64,000 nt of DNA from NCBI RefSeq assembly GCF_002414005.1, contig NZ_DHYG01000043.1, positions 1-64,000 of the forward strand, read 5' to 3'. A program made the position numbers and the translations under genes. Shown here piece after piece: positions 23,960 through 32,702 of the stretch. Every line of letters begins with the position of its first letter. The first letter of the stretch is position 1. Source of the DNA: Psychrobacter sp. UBA5136. GTDB lineage: Bacteria; Pseudomonadota; Gammaproteobacteria; Pseudomonadales; Moraxellaceae. The notes under the pieces are model-generated. The model saw only the letters and a list, made by a program, of their open reading frames with translations. It was not told the origin of the DNA and made no database searches.

Positions 23960-26578
23960 ATGAAACATATTGCCGATGAAAAATCTATCAAAGGTGGTCA
24001 GTACGATAAAGTACCGGAAAATTATAGCGGTACGGTCTATATTTGTCCTATGCATCCAGAAGTAAGAGATGTTGAAAAAAGTGACTGCCCAATATGTGGC
24101 ATGTTTCTTAAACCTGAAGACGAGGTTGCTGAATCCAACAACCATGAAGATAGTCATGCGCATTGTCATGGAGCGGATGCTAATAATAGTAATGAGGTAA
24201 ATTCTGTCGAAGACGATAAGTACGACAAGATACCGGAAAATTATAGCGGTACGGTCTATATTTGTCCTATGCATCCAGAAGTAAGAGATGTTGAAAAAAG
24301 TGACTGCCCAATATGTGGCATGTTTCTTAAACCTGAAGACGAAGTTGCTAAAGATGATAGTCACGCTAGCTGTCATGGAAAGGATACTGATAGTAGCGGA
24401 GTAAAATCTGTTAAAGGCGGTAAATACGATAAAGTACCTGCTGATTACGATGGCACGGTATATACCTGTCCTATGCATCCTGAAGTGAGAGACGTTAGAA
24501 ATAGCGGTTGTCCGATATGTGGTATGGCGCTTGAGCCCGAAACGCTTACTATCGGTGAAGAGGACACCTCAGAGCTTGACGACATGACTCGTCGTTTTTG
24601 GATATGTACCGTGTTGACTGTACCGCTATTAATATATGTGATGAGCGGTATGTTTGACTTAAACGTAGTTAATTTTAGTCAGTATGGTATCTCCTCAAAG
24701 ATCTTACAATGGGCTGAGTTAGTGCTCGCGACCCCTGTAGTGCTTTGGGGCGCCGCCCCGTTTTTCGTCCGTGGCTGGCAGTCTATAAAAAGCCGCAATC
24801 TAAATATGTTTACCTTGATTGCGATAGGCGTAGGCGCTGCTTATATTTTTAGTATTGTCGCGACCTTTTTTCCCGATATTTTCCCAGACAGTTTCAGAGA
24901 TGCCTCTGGTCAAGTCGGAGTCTACTATGAAGCGGCAGCGGTCATTGTGACCTTGGTGCTACTGGGTCAAGTATTAGAGCTCAAAGCTAGAAGTCAAACT
25001 TCAGGTGCGATTAGAGCTTTGCTTGAGCTCGCACCACCAACCGCAAGACGTGTCGATGAAAACGGTGAAGAAGTCGAAGTCTCGCTTGATGAGGTCGTCA
25101 CTGGCGATAAGCTACGGGTTAAACCAGGTGAGAAACTACCCGTAGATGGTACAGTGATCGATGGTAATAGTAATGTTGATGAATCAATGGTGACGGGTGA
25201 GCCAATCCCTGTATCAAAAGTAGCAGGAGATACAGTGACTGGTGGTACGGTAAATGGCACCGGAACGCTATTAGTCGAAGCGGTCAATGTTGGAGCAGAT
25301 TCAGTATTATCTAAAATTGTACAAATGGTTGCTGAAGCCCAGCGTAGCCGCGCACCTATACAGAAATTGGTAGATAAGGTAGCTGGGTGGTTCGTACCGA
25401 TCGTGCTTATTTGCTCCGTCATTACCTTTATTGTCTGGGCGATATTCGGCCCTGAGCCCGCTATGACCTATGCTTTGGTTAACGCGATTGCGGTACTGAT
25501 TATTGCTTGTCCTTGTGCCCTTGGTCTAGCGACGCCGATGTCCATTATGGTTGGTACCGGCAAAGGCGCGCAAAACGGCGTCCTCATCAAAAATGCTGAA
25601 GCGTTAGAGAGTATGGAAAAAGTCGATACCATTGTCGTCGACAAGACCGGAACACTGACCGCTGGTAAGCCCGAGCTTACCGCAATTGATGCGCAGGTAG
25701 GTCAAGATGAAGACGAGTTCCTCGCATTGGTAGCCTCAGTAGAAAGCGCTAGCGAGCATCCTTTAGCAGAAGCTATCGTTAGAGCAGCTCAAGAAAGATC
25801 ACTCATTATTCCTAAAGCTACTGACTTTAATTCGACTACTGGCGAAGGCGTACAAGCCGTGGTCGATGGTAAGAAAGTCGCTATTGGTAACTCTAAGCTT
25901 ATGGAAAGCCTAAATAGTTTTGATAATGAGCTGTCCACTAAAGCTGATGTCCGTAGAAAAGACGGTGAAACGGTAATGTTTGTGGCTATAGACGGTAAAG
26001 CTGCTGGTATTATTTCAGTTGCTGACCCTATTAAACCAAGCACTAAAGAGGCTATTTCACTGCTTCATGACGCAGGTTTAAAAGTTGTGATGCTAACCGG
26101 TGACAACGAAAAAACCGCGCAGGCAGTCGCCAATAAACTAGGTATTGATGAAGTTCATGCGGATGTCTCACCAGAGGATAAAAACCGTATCGTCAAAGAA
26201 ATGCAAGACAGCGGTAAATTGGTCGCTATGGCGGGTGATGGTATCAACGACGCACCAGCGCTAGCGCAAGCTAATGTTGGTATCGCTATGGGAACCGGTA
26301 CCGATGTGGCGATGGAGAGTGCGGGCATTACCCTGCTAAAAGGTGATTTAATGGGCATTGCCAAAGCTTATAAGCTTAGCCACGCCACCATGCGCAATAT
26401 CAGACAGAATCTGTTTTTTGCCTTTATCTACAATGCACTTGGTGTTCCTATTGCCGCAGGTGTGCTCTATCCCATATTTGGGCTTCTGCTCAGTCCGATG
26501 ATAGCAGCGGCAGCGATGAGCTTGTCGTCATTCTCGGTGATTGCTAACGCGCTGCGATTGCGCCGTTTGAAACTATAA
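23960..26578 (+). CDS. copA: Copper-translocating P1B-type ATPase with three N-terminal metal-binding modules
   Basis: Inner-membrane Cu export ATPase of 872 residues. The N-terminus has three YxCPMHPEVRD...CPICGMxLxPE modules (about residues 23-56, 96-129 and 166-199), each with two Cys pairs or Cys/Met/His sites. The membrane metal site is CPC (IIACPCALGLATP), the phosphorylation motif DKTGTLT, the HP motif SEHPLAEAIV, and the hinge GDGINDAPAL. I use ATG 23960, seven bases after AAGGAG; the TTG at 23939 is not needed. Modules 1 and 2 are encoded by an exact 112-bp duplication. Confidence 0.95.
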   Translation: MKHIADEKSIKGGQYDKVPENYSGTVYICPMHPEVRDVEKSDCPICGMFLKPEDEVAESNNHEDSHAHCHGADANNSNEVNSVEDDKYDKIPENYSGTVYICPMHPEVRDVEKSDCPICGMFLKPEDEVAKDDSHASCHGKDTDSSGVKSVKGGKYDKVPADYDGTVYTCPMHPEVRDVRNSGCPICGMALEPETLTIGEEDTSELDDMTRRFWICTVLTVPLLIYVMSGMFDLNVVNFSQYGISSKILQWAELVLATPVVLWGAAPFFVRGWQSIKSRNLNMFTLIAIGVGAAYIFSIVATFFPDIFPDSFRDASGQVGVYYEAAAVIVTLVLLGQVLELKARSQTSGAIRALLELAPPTARRVDENGEEVEVSLDEVVTGDKLRVKPGEKLPVDGTVIDGNSNVDESMVTGEPIPVSKVAGDTVTGGTVNGTGTLLVEAVNVGADSVLSKIVQMVAEAQRSRAPIQKLVDKVAGWFVPIVLICSVITFIVWAIFGPEPAMTYALVNAIAVLIIACPCALGLATPMSIMVGTGKGAQNGVLIKNAEALESMEKVDTIVVDKTGTLTAGKPELTAIDAQVGQDEDEFLALVASVESASEHPLAEAIVRAAQERSLIIPKATDFNSTTGEGVQAVVDGKKVAIGNSKLMESLNSFDNELSTKADVRRKDGETVMFVAIDGKAAGIISVADPIKPSTKEAISLLHDAGLKVVMLTGDNEKTAQAVANKLGIDEVHADVSPEDKNRIVKEMQDSGKLVAMAGDGINDAPALAQANVGIAMGTGTDVAMESAGITLLKGDLMGIAKAYKLSHATMRNIRQNLFFAFIYNALGVPIAAGVLYPIFGLLLSPMIAAAAMSLSSFSVIANALRLRRLKL
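24012..24123 (+). repeat. 112-bp exact direct repeat, copy 1 (copper ATPase module 1)
   Basis: Identical base for base to 24231-24342, an offset of 219 bp or 73 codons. It covers the core of the first metal-binding module. The third module, from about 24450, is clearly diverged. Confidence 0.9.
24231..24342 (+). repeat. 112-bp exact direct repeat, copy 2 (copper ATPase module 2)
   Basis: Second copy of 24012-24123. Identity even at silent sites indicates recent duplication or gene conversion within the gene. Confidence 0.9.
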
Positions 26579-26658
26579 TTCTGGTACGGTAAAAAGTGTT
26601 CTAAAGCACACTGACACATACTGGTCTAAACAAGATCACAAAATATAAGGATACCGTT

Positions 26659-26943
26659 ATGGGCAGCTTTTCTATTACACATTGGCTGATTTTATTGGTC
26701 GTAGTGGTGGTCGTATTTGGTACTGCCAAGCTTAAAAATGCAGGTAAAGATTTAGGCGGTGCGGTGAAGGGTTTTAAAGAAGCGGTCAAAGATGAAGAAC
26801 CCGAGAATGCTCGCAAAAATCATGTGCTTAGCCATGAAAATAGTACGCCAGCTGCAAGTAATGATTTAAATACGCGTGTAGGTAATCAGGCTGATGATAT
26901 GGAAATCGGCCCTATTTCCACTGATGACCAGCCTAAAGTATGA
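26659..26943 (+). CDS. tatA: Sec-independent translocase TatA
   Basis: 94 residues. A short N-terminal helix (ITHWLILLVVVVVVFG) is followed by the conserved FG-T-K hinge (VFGTAKLKNAGKDLGGAVKGFKEAV), an amphipathic helix and an acidic, unconserved tail. TatA forms the pore of twin-arginine export. tatB starts 55 bases after its stop. The multicopper oxidase upstream is a Tat substrate. Confidence 0.94.
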   Translation: MGSFSITHWLILLVVVVVVFGTAKLKNAGKDLGGAVKGFKEAVKDEEPENARKNHVLSHENSTPAASNDLNTRVGNQADDMEIGPISTDDQPKV

Positions 26944-26998
26944 AGCGCGCCGCTTATAAATAGCGGCACTAAGTAGTCTATTAATATATGTGACTGTT

Positions 26999-27385
26999 AT
27001 GTTTGATATTGGATTTTCCGAATTACTGTTATTTGGAGTCATCGCTTTAATTGTCTTGGGCCCAGAAAAACTACCACAAGCTGCACGTACCGCTGGGCAA
27101 TGGTATGCCAAACTGCGCCGTACAGTATCCACTCTACAATCTGAAATAGAAGCTGAGCTTGATCTAGCTGAAACACGTCAACAAATGCAAAATGAACTTG
27201 CGAAAATCCGTCAGACCGAGTCGGATATGAAGCGCGAATTAGCAGAAATGCGTGGCAGTATGCAAAAGTTTGAGCAGTCACAGAACCAAAGCCTAGACGC
27301 TTCACATCAGTCAATCACCCCTTATGATAAAGACCATCAACAGAATACTACCTCCTCGTTCATTAAACAGGAGGCGGATCAGTGA
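26999..27385 (+). CDS. tatB: Sec-independent translocase TatB
   Basis: 128 residues beginning MFDIGFSELLLFGVIALIVLGPEKLP, the TatB signature with the GPEKLP hinge. An amphipathic helix and a coiled-coil-like stretch (EIEAELDLAETRQQMQNEL) follow. ATG 26999 is chosen over a GTG nine bases earlier, because the family begins MFDIG. Works with TatC in substrate recognition. Its stop overlaps the tatC start (GTGA). Confidence 0.94.
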   Translation: MFDIGFSELLLFGVIALIVLGPEKLPQAARTAGQWYAKLRRTVSTLQSEIEAELDLAETRQQMQNELAKIRQTESDMKRELAEMRGSMQKFEQSQNQSLDASHQSITPYDKDHQQNTTSSFIKQEADQ

Positions 27386-28218
27386 GCCTATTTAAACGGC
27401 AAAAAAGTCGACAAGAAAAAATAACAGATATAGAGTTTGAGGCGCCAACAGATACAACACAGAATAGTGAGTCTGGAGATACGTTAGGTACGCTTGGCGA
27501 TATGCCTATTACCGGACATTTAATCGAGCTGCGTACGCACTTAATAAGAATATGCGTGGTCGTCTTAATTATATTCTTAGTATTGGTGGGATTTTCACGC
27601 GAGCTTTATAATCTTTTATCAGACCCATTAGTGGCGCAGTTACCCATCAATTCGACCATGATTGCCACTGATATAACGTCAAACTTTATGGCACCCATTC
27701 GCTTAACGATATTCGTCGCCGCATTTTTAGCAATGCCTTATATCCTGTATCAAATTTGGTCATTTGTAGCTTCCGGCTTATATAAAAAAGAGAAGAAAAT
27801 TGCCATTCCTGTACTGCTATCTTCGATATTTCTATTTTATGCTGGTGTTGCTTTTTCCTACTTTGTCGTACTCAAAGGGGTATTGAAATTTTTTATTATG
27901 TTCGCTCCGCAGAACGTTATACCAATGACCGATATTGACAGTTATCTGAGCTTTGCCCTCAAGCTATTTATGGTGTTTGGACTGACTTTTGAGATTCCAG
28001 TGGTTACTTTATTATTGATAATGGTCGGTATCATATCCACTCAGAGTCTAGAGAGTAAGCGCCGATATATCATCGTCGGTTGTTTTGCTGTGTCAGCGGT
28101 AGTCACACCGCCCGATGGGGTGTCAATGCTATTGCTCGCGATTCCAATGTGGCTACTGTTCGAGTTAGGTTTGTTTTTAGCGAAAGTACTCATTAAAGAA
28201 GAGCGTAAAACCGTATAA
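27382..28218 (+). CDS. tatC: Sec-independent translocase TatC
   Basis: 278 residues with six helices. It has an unconserved hydrophilic N-terminus of about 40 residues, then the conserved HLIELRTHLIR, FMAPIRLTIF and SRE-type loops. It reads the twin-arginine signal. Start is GTG 27382, overlapping the tatB stop by 3 bases. No other gene follows closely. A weak AT-rich hairpin with a T7 run (28312-28338) may end the transcript. Confidence 0.94.
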   Translation: MSLFKRQKSRQEKITDIEFEAPTDTTQNSESGDTLGTLGDMPITGHLIELRTHLIRICVVVLIIFLVLVGFSRELYNLLSDPLVAQLPINSTMIATDITSNFMAPIRLTIFVAAFLAMPYILYQIWSFVASGLYKKEKKIAIPVLLSSIFLFYAGVAFSYFVVLKGVLKFFIMFAPQNVIPMTDIDSYLSFALKLFMVFGLTFEIPVVTLLLIMVGIISTQSLESKRRYIIVGCFAVSAVVTPPDGVSMLLLAIPMWLLFELGLFLAKVLIKEERKTV

Positions 28219-28311
28219 CCTTGCAAAGTAGCTAATTTATAAACTAGATATATTGCAAATTAAGTATCTTGCAAAATGACTATTTCGTAAAGTAACTATA
28301 AAAATAACCTT

Positions 28312-28338
28312 ATCTTAAACATTTAAGACACTTTTTTT
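28312..28338 (+). terminator. Possible terminator after tatC
   Basis: TCTTAA-ACAT-TTAAGA followed by CAC and seven T. The stem is short and AT-only, so it is weak. Confidence 0.4.
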
Positions 28339-28393
28339 ATTTTGGCTGTCCCCTAAACCCTATCAGTACATTCAACTTAGTAATGAGATTTAA

Positions 28394-29686
28394 ATGGAAT
28401 CCCTAATTAATAATAAAAACAAAACGAATGATAATCTGGCAAATCAGCTTAATCAAGAGTGCTATTGCCGTACTTTAGATCGTAAAGCGCTTAATAACAG
28501 CCTGCAAGATCAATTAGTAAACACAAGAGATAATCCACTAGGAGCCAATGAGCTTAATAAGCTGTTTTCAGCGACACCGGTGTTTGTCCCTAAGACAGAG
28601 ATAGAAGCAATGGTGCGAATCATCGCAGCTATTGAGTCGACTGCTAGACTACCGTCATATCAACAGCAAGTACTGTCGTGGGCACCCAATATCGCGGCTT
28701 TCGATCCGGGGCCAATAGGGGCCTTTATGGGTTATGACTTTCACTTAGGGAGCGATGACCCCAAGCTTATTGAGATCAATACCAATGCTGGAGGCGCATT
28801 TTTAAACGTAGCACTTGCCCGCGCACAAAAACACTGCTGTCGCCCCTCAGAGCAAAGTGTTGCTACTACTAAAATGCTTGATGGGTTTGAAGAAGCGGTC
28901 GCTAATATGTTCATACAAGAATGGCAGCGACAATCGGCAACTAGCATGCCCAATCGCATTGCTATTGTGGATAATGAGCCCAAAAGCCAGTTCATGTATT
29001 TGGAGTTTCAGCTGGCCTGCCAACTACTTCAAGCTAAAGGCATTGATACCGTTATACTCGATCCGTCTGAGCTTAACTATGCTGATGGTGTACTGACAGC
29101 TCATAGCAAGCCCATTGATATGATCTATAATCGGTTAGTCGATTTCGCCTTTGAAAACCCCAACCACGCCGTGCTTAAAAGTGCCTATTTAGAGGGTGCG
29201 GTAGTAGTAACCCCCAATCCGCATGCCCATGCTATATTCGCTAATAAGCGCAACCTGACTTTACTATCCGATACGCAAACTTTGCAGTCGTGGGGACTAG
29301 GTGATGATGATGCAGAATATCTAAAAAAGTCAGTACCAACTACCAGAATGGTTACAAAAGAGGATGCAGCAGAATTATGGCGTACTCGGAGACAATTGTT
29401 TTTTAAGCCAGTAGCTGGTTATGGTAGTAAGGGCGTTTACCGTGGCAGCAAGATTACCCGCCGCGTATTCGAGACTATTTTAGATGAAAGCTATATTGCG
29501 CAGACCTTTATCCCTGCTACAGAGCGATCAATAAAGATTGATGATGTGGTGACGACTAGAAAGGTAGATATACGTCTTTATACCTATGCAGGACAGCTGC
29601 TACTAACTGCTGGGCGTATCTATCAAGGCCAAGCGACTAACTTTCGCACACCAGGGGGTGGCTTTGCGCCTGTTTTTCAAGTCTGA
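28394..29686 (+). CDS. ATP-grasp-type protein of unknown substrate
   Basis: 430 residues. The middle has DPGPIGAFMGYDFHLG and PKLIEINTNAGGAF, and the C-terminal part has FFKPVAGYGSKGVYRG with later RKVDIRLYTYAG. These resemble the nucleotide loop and metal-binding region of ATP-grasp enzymes such as glutathione synthetase-like proteins. It would join a carboxylate to an amine or thiol using ATP. I cannot name the product. It stands alone between tatC and a membrane protein, with no signal peptide. Confidence 0.7.
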   Translation: MESLINNKNKTNDNLANQLNQECYCRTLDRKALNNSLQDQLVNTRDNPLGANELNKLFSATPVFVPKTEIEAMVRIIAAIESTARLPSYQQQVLSWAPNIAAFDPGPIGAFMGYDFHLGSDDPKLIEINTNAGGAFLNVALARAQKHCCRPSEQSVATTKMLDGFEEAVANMFIQEWQRQSATSMPNRIAIVDNEPKSQFMYLEFQLACQLLQAKGIDTVILDPSELNYADGVLTAHSKPIDMIYNRLVDFAFENPNHAVLKSAYLEGAVVVTPNPHAHAIFANKRNLTLLSDTQTLQSWGLGDDDAEYLKKSVPTTRMVTKEDAAELWRTRRQLFFKPVAGYGSKGVYRGSKITRRVFETILDESYIAQTFIPATERSIKIDDVVTTRKVDIRLYTYAGQLLLTAGRIYQGQATNFRTPGGGFAPVFQV

Positions 29687-29787
29687 ACATAGCATGAACA
29701 TGTAGCTTTGGCTTCTTAAGTAACGTTTACTAGTTTAATTATTCTGCATACCAACTTATCAATAAAACATCATGCTGAATTGGAAAG

Positions 29788-30117
29788 ATGATGATCCAAA
29801 CCGTTATCCACTACTTCCTGCATTTTGGCATGCCGTTGATTATTGCCTATACTTTTTTTCGTGATGATTACAAACGAGTATATTTGATTCTTTTAGCAAC
29901 CATGCTGGTAGATTTAGATCACTTGCTAGCAACACCTGTTTTCTTACCTGATCGCTGTAGTATTAATTTTCATCCATTACATACTTACTATGCAATGGCA
30001 GTTTATGCGGCTATGCTATTTCTACCAAAGCCCTATAGAATAATTGGTCTAGGATTGTTACTACATATGCTGACTGATTCAAATGACTGCGTAATGACCT
30101 ATCTGAATAGACTCTAG
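29788..30117 (+). CDS. DUF6122-like membrane protein
   Basis: 109 residues, almost wholly hydrophobic with about four helices. Conserved-looking polar groups are IHYFLHFGMP, LVDLDHLLATPVF, FHPLHTYYA and LHMLTDSNDC. The repeated His and Asp in membrane-adjacent positions resemble small metal-dependent membrane hydrolases of the YdjM/DUF457 sort, but activity is unknown. GAAAG precedes the ATG. Confidence 0.7.
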   Translation: MMIQTVIHYFLHFGMPLIIAYTFFRDDYKRVYLILLATMLVDLDHLLATPVFLPDRCSINFHPLHTYYAMAVYAAMLFLPKPYRIIGLGLLLHMLTDSNDCVMTYLNRL

Positions 30118-30223
30118 TGCTTATGCGTAGTCGTTAGCTATAGTGAAAAAATTATACAGGATTAGTTAAAATAAATAGGGTAATCTTCCTTTAATGTCGT
30201 TCCTTCCTCAAAAAGGATAAAAA

Positions 30224-30664
30224 GTGATTCTGGCAATTATAATGGCAGCAATTCTGATCGCTGTCTGCACAGCAATACATTACGGCGCATTAAAACTCTC
30301 GTCACAGTTTGTGACGCCGTCTCGCCATATAGGACATTGCCTTGGAGTCGCAGTCGGCTCAATTGTAATTGCTCACACGTTCGAGGCCTTGCTTTACGCT
30401 GCTGGCTTTTGGATTGCTGTTTACGGCTTTGAAATCGGTAACCTCGTATCGTCCTCATCTAGCGATAGTAGCTCCCTTAATTTTATGGACTACTTTTACT
30501 TCTCGCTAGTTAACTTCACAACGCTTGGGCGAGGCGATCTCATGCCTACTGGACATCTACGATTTATGGCCGCGATGGAAGCCTTTCACGGTTTCCTACT
30601 GATCACAGCCTCTGGAAGCTTTGTTCTTCAGGTCATGAGTGGTAAAAAACCCCTCTCAAGTTAG
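30224..30664 (+). CDS. Small two-helix ion channel with TLGRGD filter
   Basis: 146 residues with an N-terminal helix, a second helix, a pore loop and a last helix. The pore reads FTTLGRGDLMPTG, in the position where K+ channels have TVGYGD. Arg replaces the filter Tyr and Leu the Val. So it belongs to the Ion_trans_2-like fold, but selectivity for K+ is doubtful. The start is GTG 30224, seven bases after AAGGA. No cytoplasmic regulatory domain is present. Confidence 0.75.
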   Translation: MILAIIMAAILIAVCTAIHYGALKLSSQFVTPSRHIGHCLGVAVGSIVIAHTFEALLYAAGFWIAVYGFEIGNLVSSSSSDSSSLNFMDYFYFSLVNFTTLGRGDLMPTGHLRFMAAMEAFHGFLLITASGSFVLQVMSGKKPLSS

Positions 30665-30774
30665 CTACAAGCTCTCTCAACTATAGGTCGCGCTGAGATC
30701 CATAACTCACGTCAGGACACCGATATTATTCTGACACAGAAAAAATAGTTCAAATCGTTAGAAGGAATAAAGCT

Positions 30775-32256
30775 ATGACTCCAAACAATAAGGATCACCA
30801 AGACATTCATCAGTCTGCTATTGCTAATAAAACGTTAGATTCTGATGACAACTGGATCGAGAAAATATGGGCGTGGGCAGATGAGTTTGAGCTTAAAGAG
30901 TCCGAAATCCCTCGTGATAAAGAATCATTGCTAGCCCTAAAAAAGCTAGAGATCTTAGAGCCTGAACATGATGAGCAACACTCAAAAGACGTCTATAGAA
31001 TAGCCTATCTACCCGATGAGCTTACCAACCTTACAAATCTAGTAGATATAACTATCAGTGGCATATATTCAAGTCATTTACTGCCCAATATCGGTAAGCT
31101 CACTAATCTAACCAAACTGTCTATTAGTCACTCTAAACTTGTCGCATTACCTGAGAGCATCGGGCAACTGAGTTATCTTACTGAACTCTTTATTGATCAA
31201 AGTGAACTCGAAGCGCTACCTGATAGTATTGGACAACTTCATAACCTTACTAAGATGTTCATTGGTCGCTGTCAGATTCAATGTTTACCTGACAGCATTG
31301 GACAGCTTACTAAGCTTACGGTACTTGATATAGTTCACTGTGAGATTGAAGAACTGCCTGACAGCATAGGGCAGCTTATTAACCTCGCTAAGCTTTTTAT
31401 TAGTTATTGCCCGCTCAAGCACTTGCCTGACAGCATAGGGCAACTCAAAAATTTAAATGAGCTTGATCTTATTAACTGTGATCTCAAAGACCTACCTAGT
31501 AGTATTGGACAGCTTACCAACCTCAACAAGCTTTATATTAATCGTTGTCGTATTAAAGAGTTGCCCGCCAGCGTTGGACAACTGAGCAGTCTTACAGAGC
31601 TTTTTATTACTCATTGTGAGCTTGAAGAGCTACCTGATAGCATAGGCCAGCTTTTGAGCTTAACTCACCTTGACCTGCTTCACCTTGAACTAACGGAGCT
31701 ACCCGATAGCTTTGGACACCTCATTAACCTTGCTGAGCTTAATATTATCAACTGTAAACTTAAAGTATTGCCTGATAGCATCGGACAGCTCGTTAACTTA
31801 ACTAAGCTCAATTTTAATCACTCTAAGCTTGAAGTCCTACCTGATAGCATAGGGCAGCTTATTAGCTTAACTGAGCTTTTTATTAGTCATGGCAAGTTTG
31901 ACAAGCTACCTGATAGCGTAGGTCAACTTACTAATCTAGAGAAGCTTTATATTAACCATTGTAGCCTCAAAGAGCTGCCTGAAATCATAGGGCAACTTAA
32001 GAGTCTGACTGAGTTTTTTATCAGTTATTGTAAATTGGGCAAGCTACCTAATAGTATTGGTGAGCTTAATAATCTTGTTAAGCTTGAGCTTGTTTATTGT
32101 AATCTTAGAAACCTGCCAGATAATTTTACACAGCTGAATAGTTTGAGATGTATCAATCTTACTGGTAATCCTCTTGATAGGCTTTCTCCGAGGGTGAAAT
32201 GTTATTTACGTTCTATTGATACAGTCTACGGTTGGGATAAACAATCATACTCTTAG
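30775..32256 (+). CDS. Cytoplasmic leucine-rich repeat protein (17 repeats)
   Basis: 493 residues without signal peptide or membrane helix. After an acidic N-terminal region of about 80 residues come 17 repeats of exactly 23 residues on the pattern LPDSIGQLxNLTxLxIxxCxLxx, the plant/bacterial-type LRR also seen in Leptospira and Roco proteins. A final cap ends YLRSIDTVYGWDK. Many repeats place a Cys at the same position (ISYC, INRC, ITHC). This is a binding scaffold; no enzyme domain is seen. AAGGA lies nine bases before ATG 30775. Confidence 0.85.
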   Translation: MTPNNKDHQDIHQSAIANKTLDSDDNWIEKIWAWADEFELKESEIPRDKESLLALKKLEILEPEHDEQHSKDVYRIAYLPDELTNLTNLVDITISGIYSSHLLPNIGKLTNLTKLSISHSKLVALPESIGQLSYLTELFIDQSELEALPDSIGQLHNLTKMFIGRCQIQCLPDSIGQLTKLTVLDIVHCEIEELPDSIGQLINLAKLFISYCPLKHLPDSIGQLKNLNELDLINCDLKDLPSSIGQLTNLNKLYINRCRIKELPASVGQLSSLTELFITHCELEELPDSIGQLLSLTHLDLLHLELTELPDSFGHLINLAELNIINCKLKVLPDSIGQLVNLTKLNFNHSKLEVLPDSIGQLISLTELFISHGKFDKLPDSVGQLTNLEKLYINHCSLKELPEIIGQLKSLTEFFISYCKLGKLPNSIGELNNLVKLELVYCNLRNLPDNFTQLNSLRCINLTGNPLDRLSPRVKCYLRSIDTVYGWDKQSYS

Positions 32257-32345
32257 CGGTTGTGCGATATTCACATCATACTCTTAGCAAACTTCAAACC
32301 CTAATATTAACAACCTCACCTGAGTAAAATATCAATTTAAACGAA

Positions 32346-32388
32346 GGCTACTAACGCTATATATAGCATAGTGTTAGTAGCCTTTTTT
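32346..32388 (+). terminator. Rho-independent terminator after the LRR gene
   Basis: GGCTACTAACGCTAT / ATAGTGTTAGTAGCC is a long stem followed by six T. It ends the LRR transcript 90 bases after its stop. Confidence 0.85.
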
Positions 32389-32453
32389 AATGTCTCAAAT
32401 GCACAAAATATAAGCGCATATATACCATGAAGTAAGATTTATAGCCCCTCAAT

Positions 32454-32471
32454 AGTTGAGTTTTTTACATC
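32454..32471 (+). terminator. Weak second terminator
   Basis: CTCAA-TAG-TTGAG followed by six T. A short stem, possibly a backup for the stronger hairpin upstream. Confidence 0.4.
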
Positions 32472-32650
32472 TAACAAATTATGATTTCGCTCGTAGAAAT
32501 TCATCAAATCCTCATTAATAATGACAGTGTGGATTCCTGATAAGATTATTGGAGAATAACTTAGCACACACATCGCTAGGCTGAACCTATCATTCAGTGT
32601 CGAAAACATCATTCGCTCAAACTATTTTTACTAGATATAACGGGGTGCGC

Positions 32651-32656
32651 TATAAT
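32651..32656 (+). promoter_or_regulatory. Candidate -10 of the hsd operon
   Basis: A consensus TATAAT lies 46 bases before the hsdM ATG, with TTACTA 17 bases upstream as a weak -35. Confidence 0.5.
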
Positions 32657-32702
32657 CCTTCACACATATCAAATAGCCCTTCTAAATATTAAGACGACGC
32701 TT

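Larger units (their letters stand above)
32257..32702. other. Intergenic region before the restriction operon
   Basis: 446 bases without a credible gene. It contains two terminators (32346-32388 and 32454-32471) and the hsdM promoter region with TATAAT at 32651-32656. A 14-bp repeat ATCATACTCTTAGC at 32244 and 32275 spans the LRR gene stop. Confidence 0.6.

Noticed and set aside
23945..24478. A 177-residue minus-strand frame across the copper ATPase modules.
   Set aside because: Its repeats mirror the duplicated modules and it lacks a ribosome site.
32244..32288. 14-bp direct repeat ATCATACTCTTAGC at the LRR gene end, as a possible attachment site.
   Set aside because: Copies are 31 bp apart and do not match the tRNA-Leu 3' end; local duplication is simpler.
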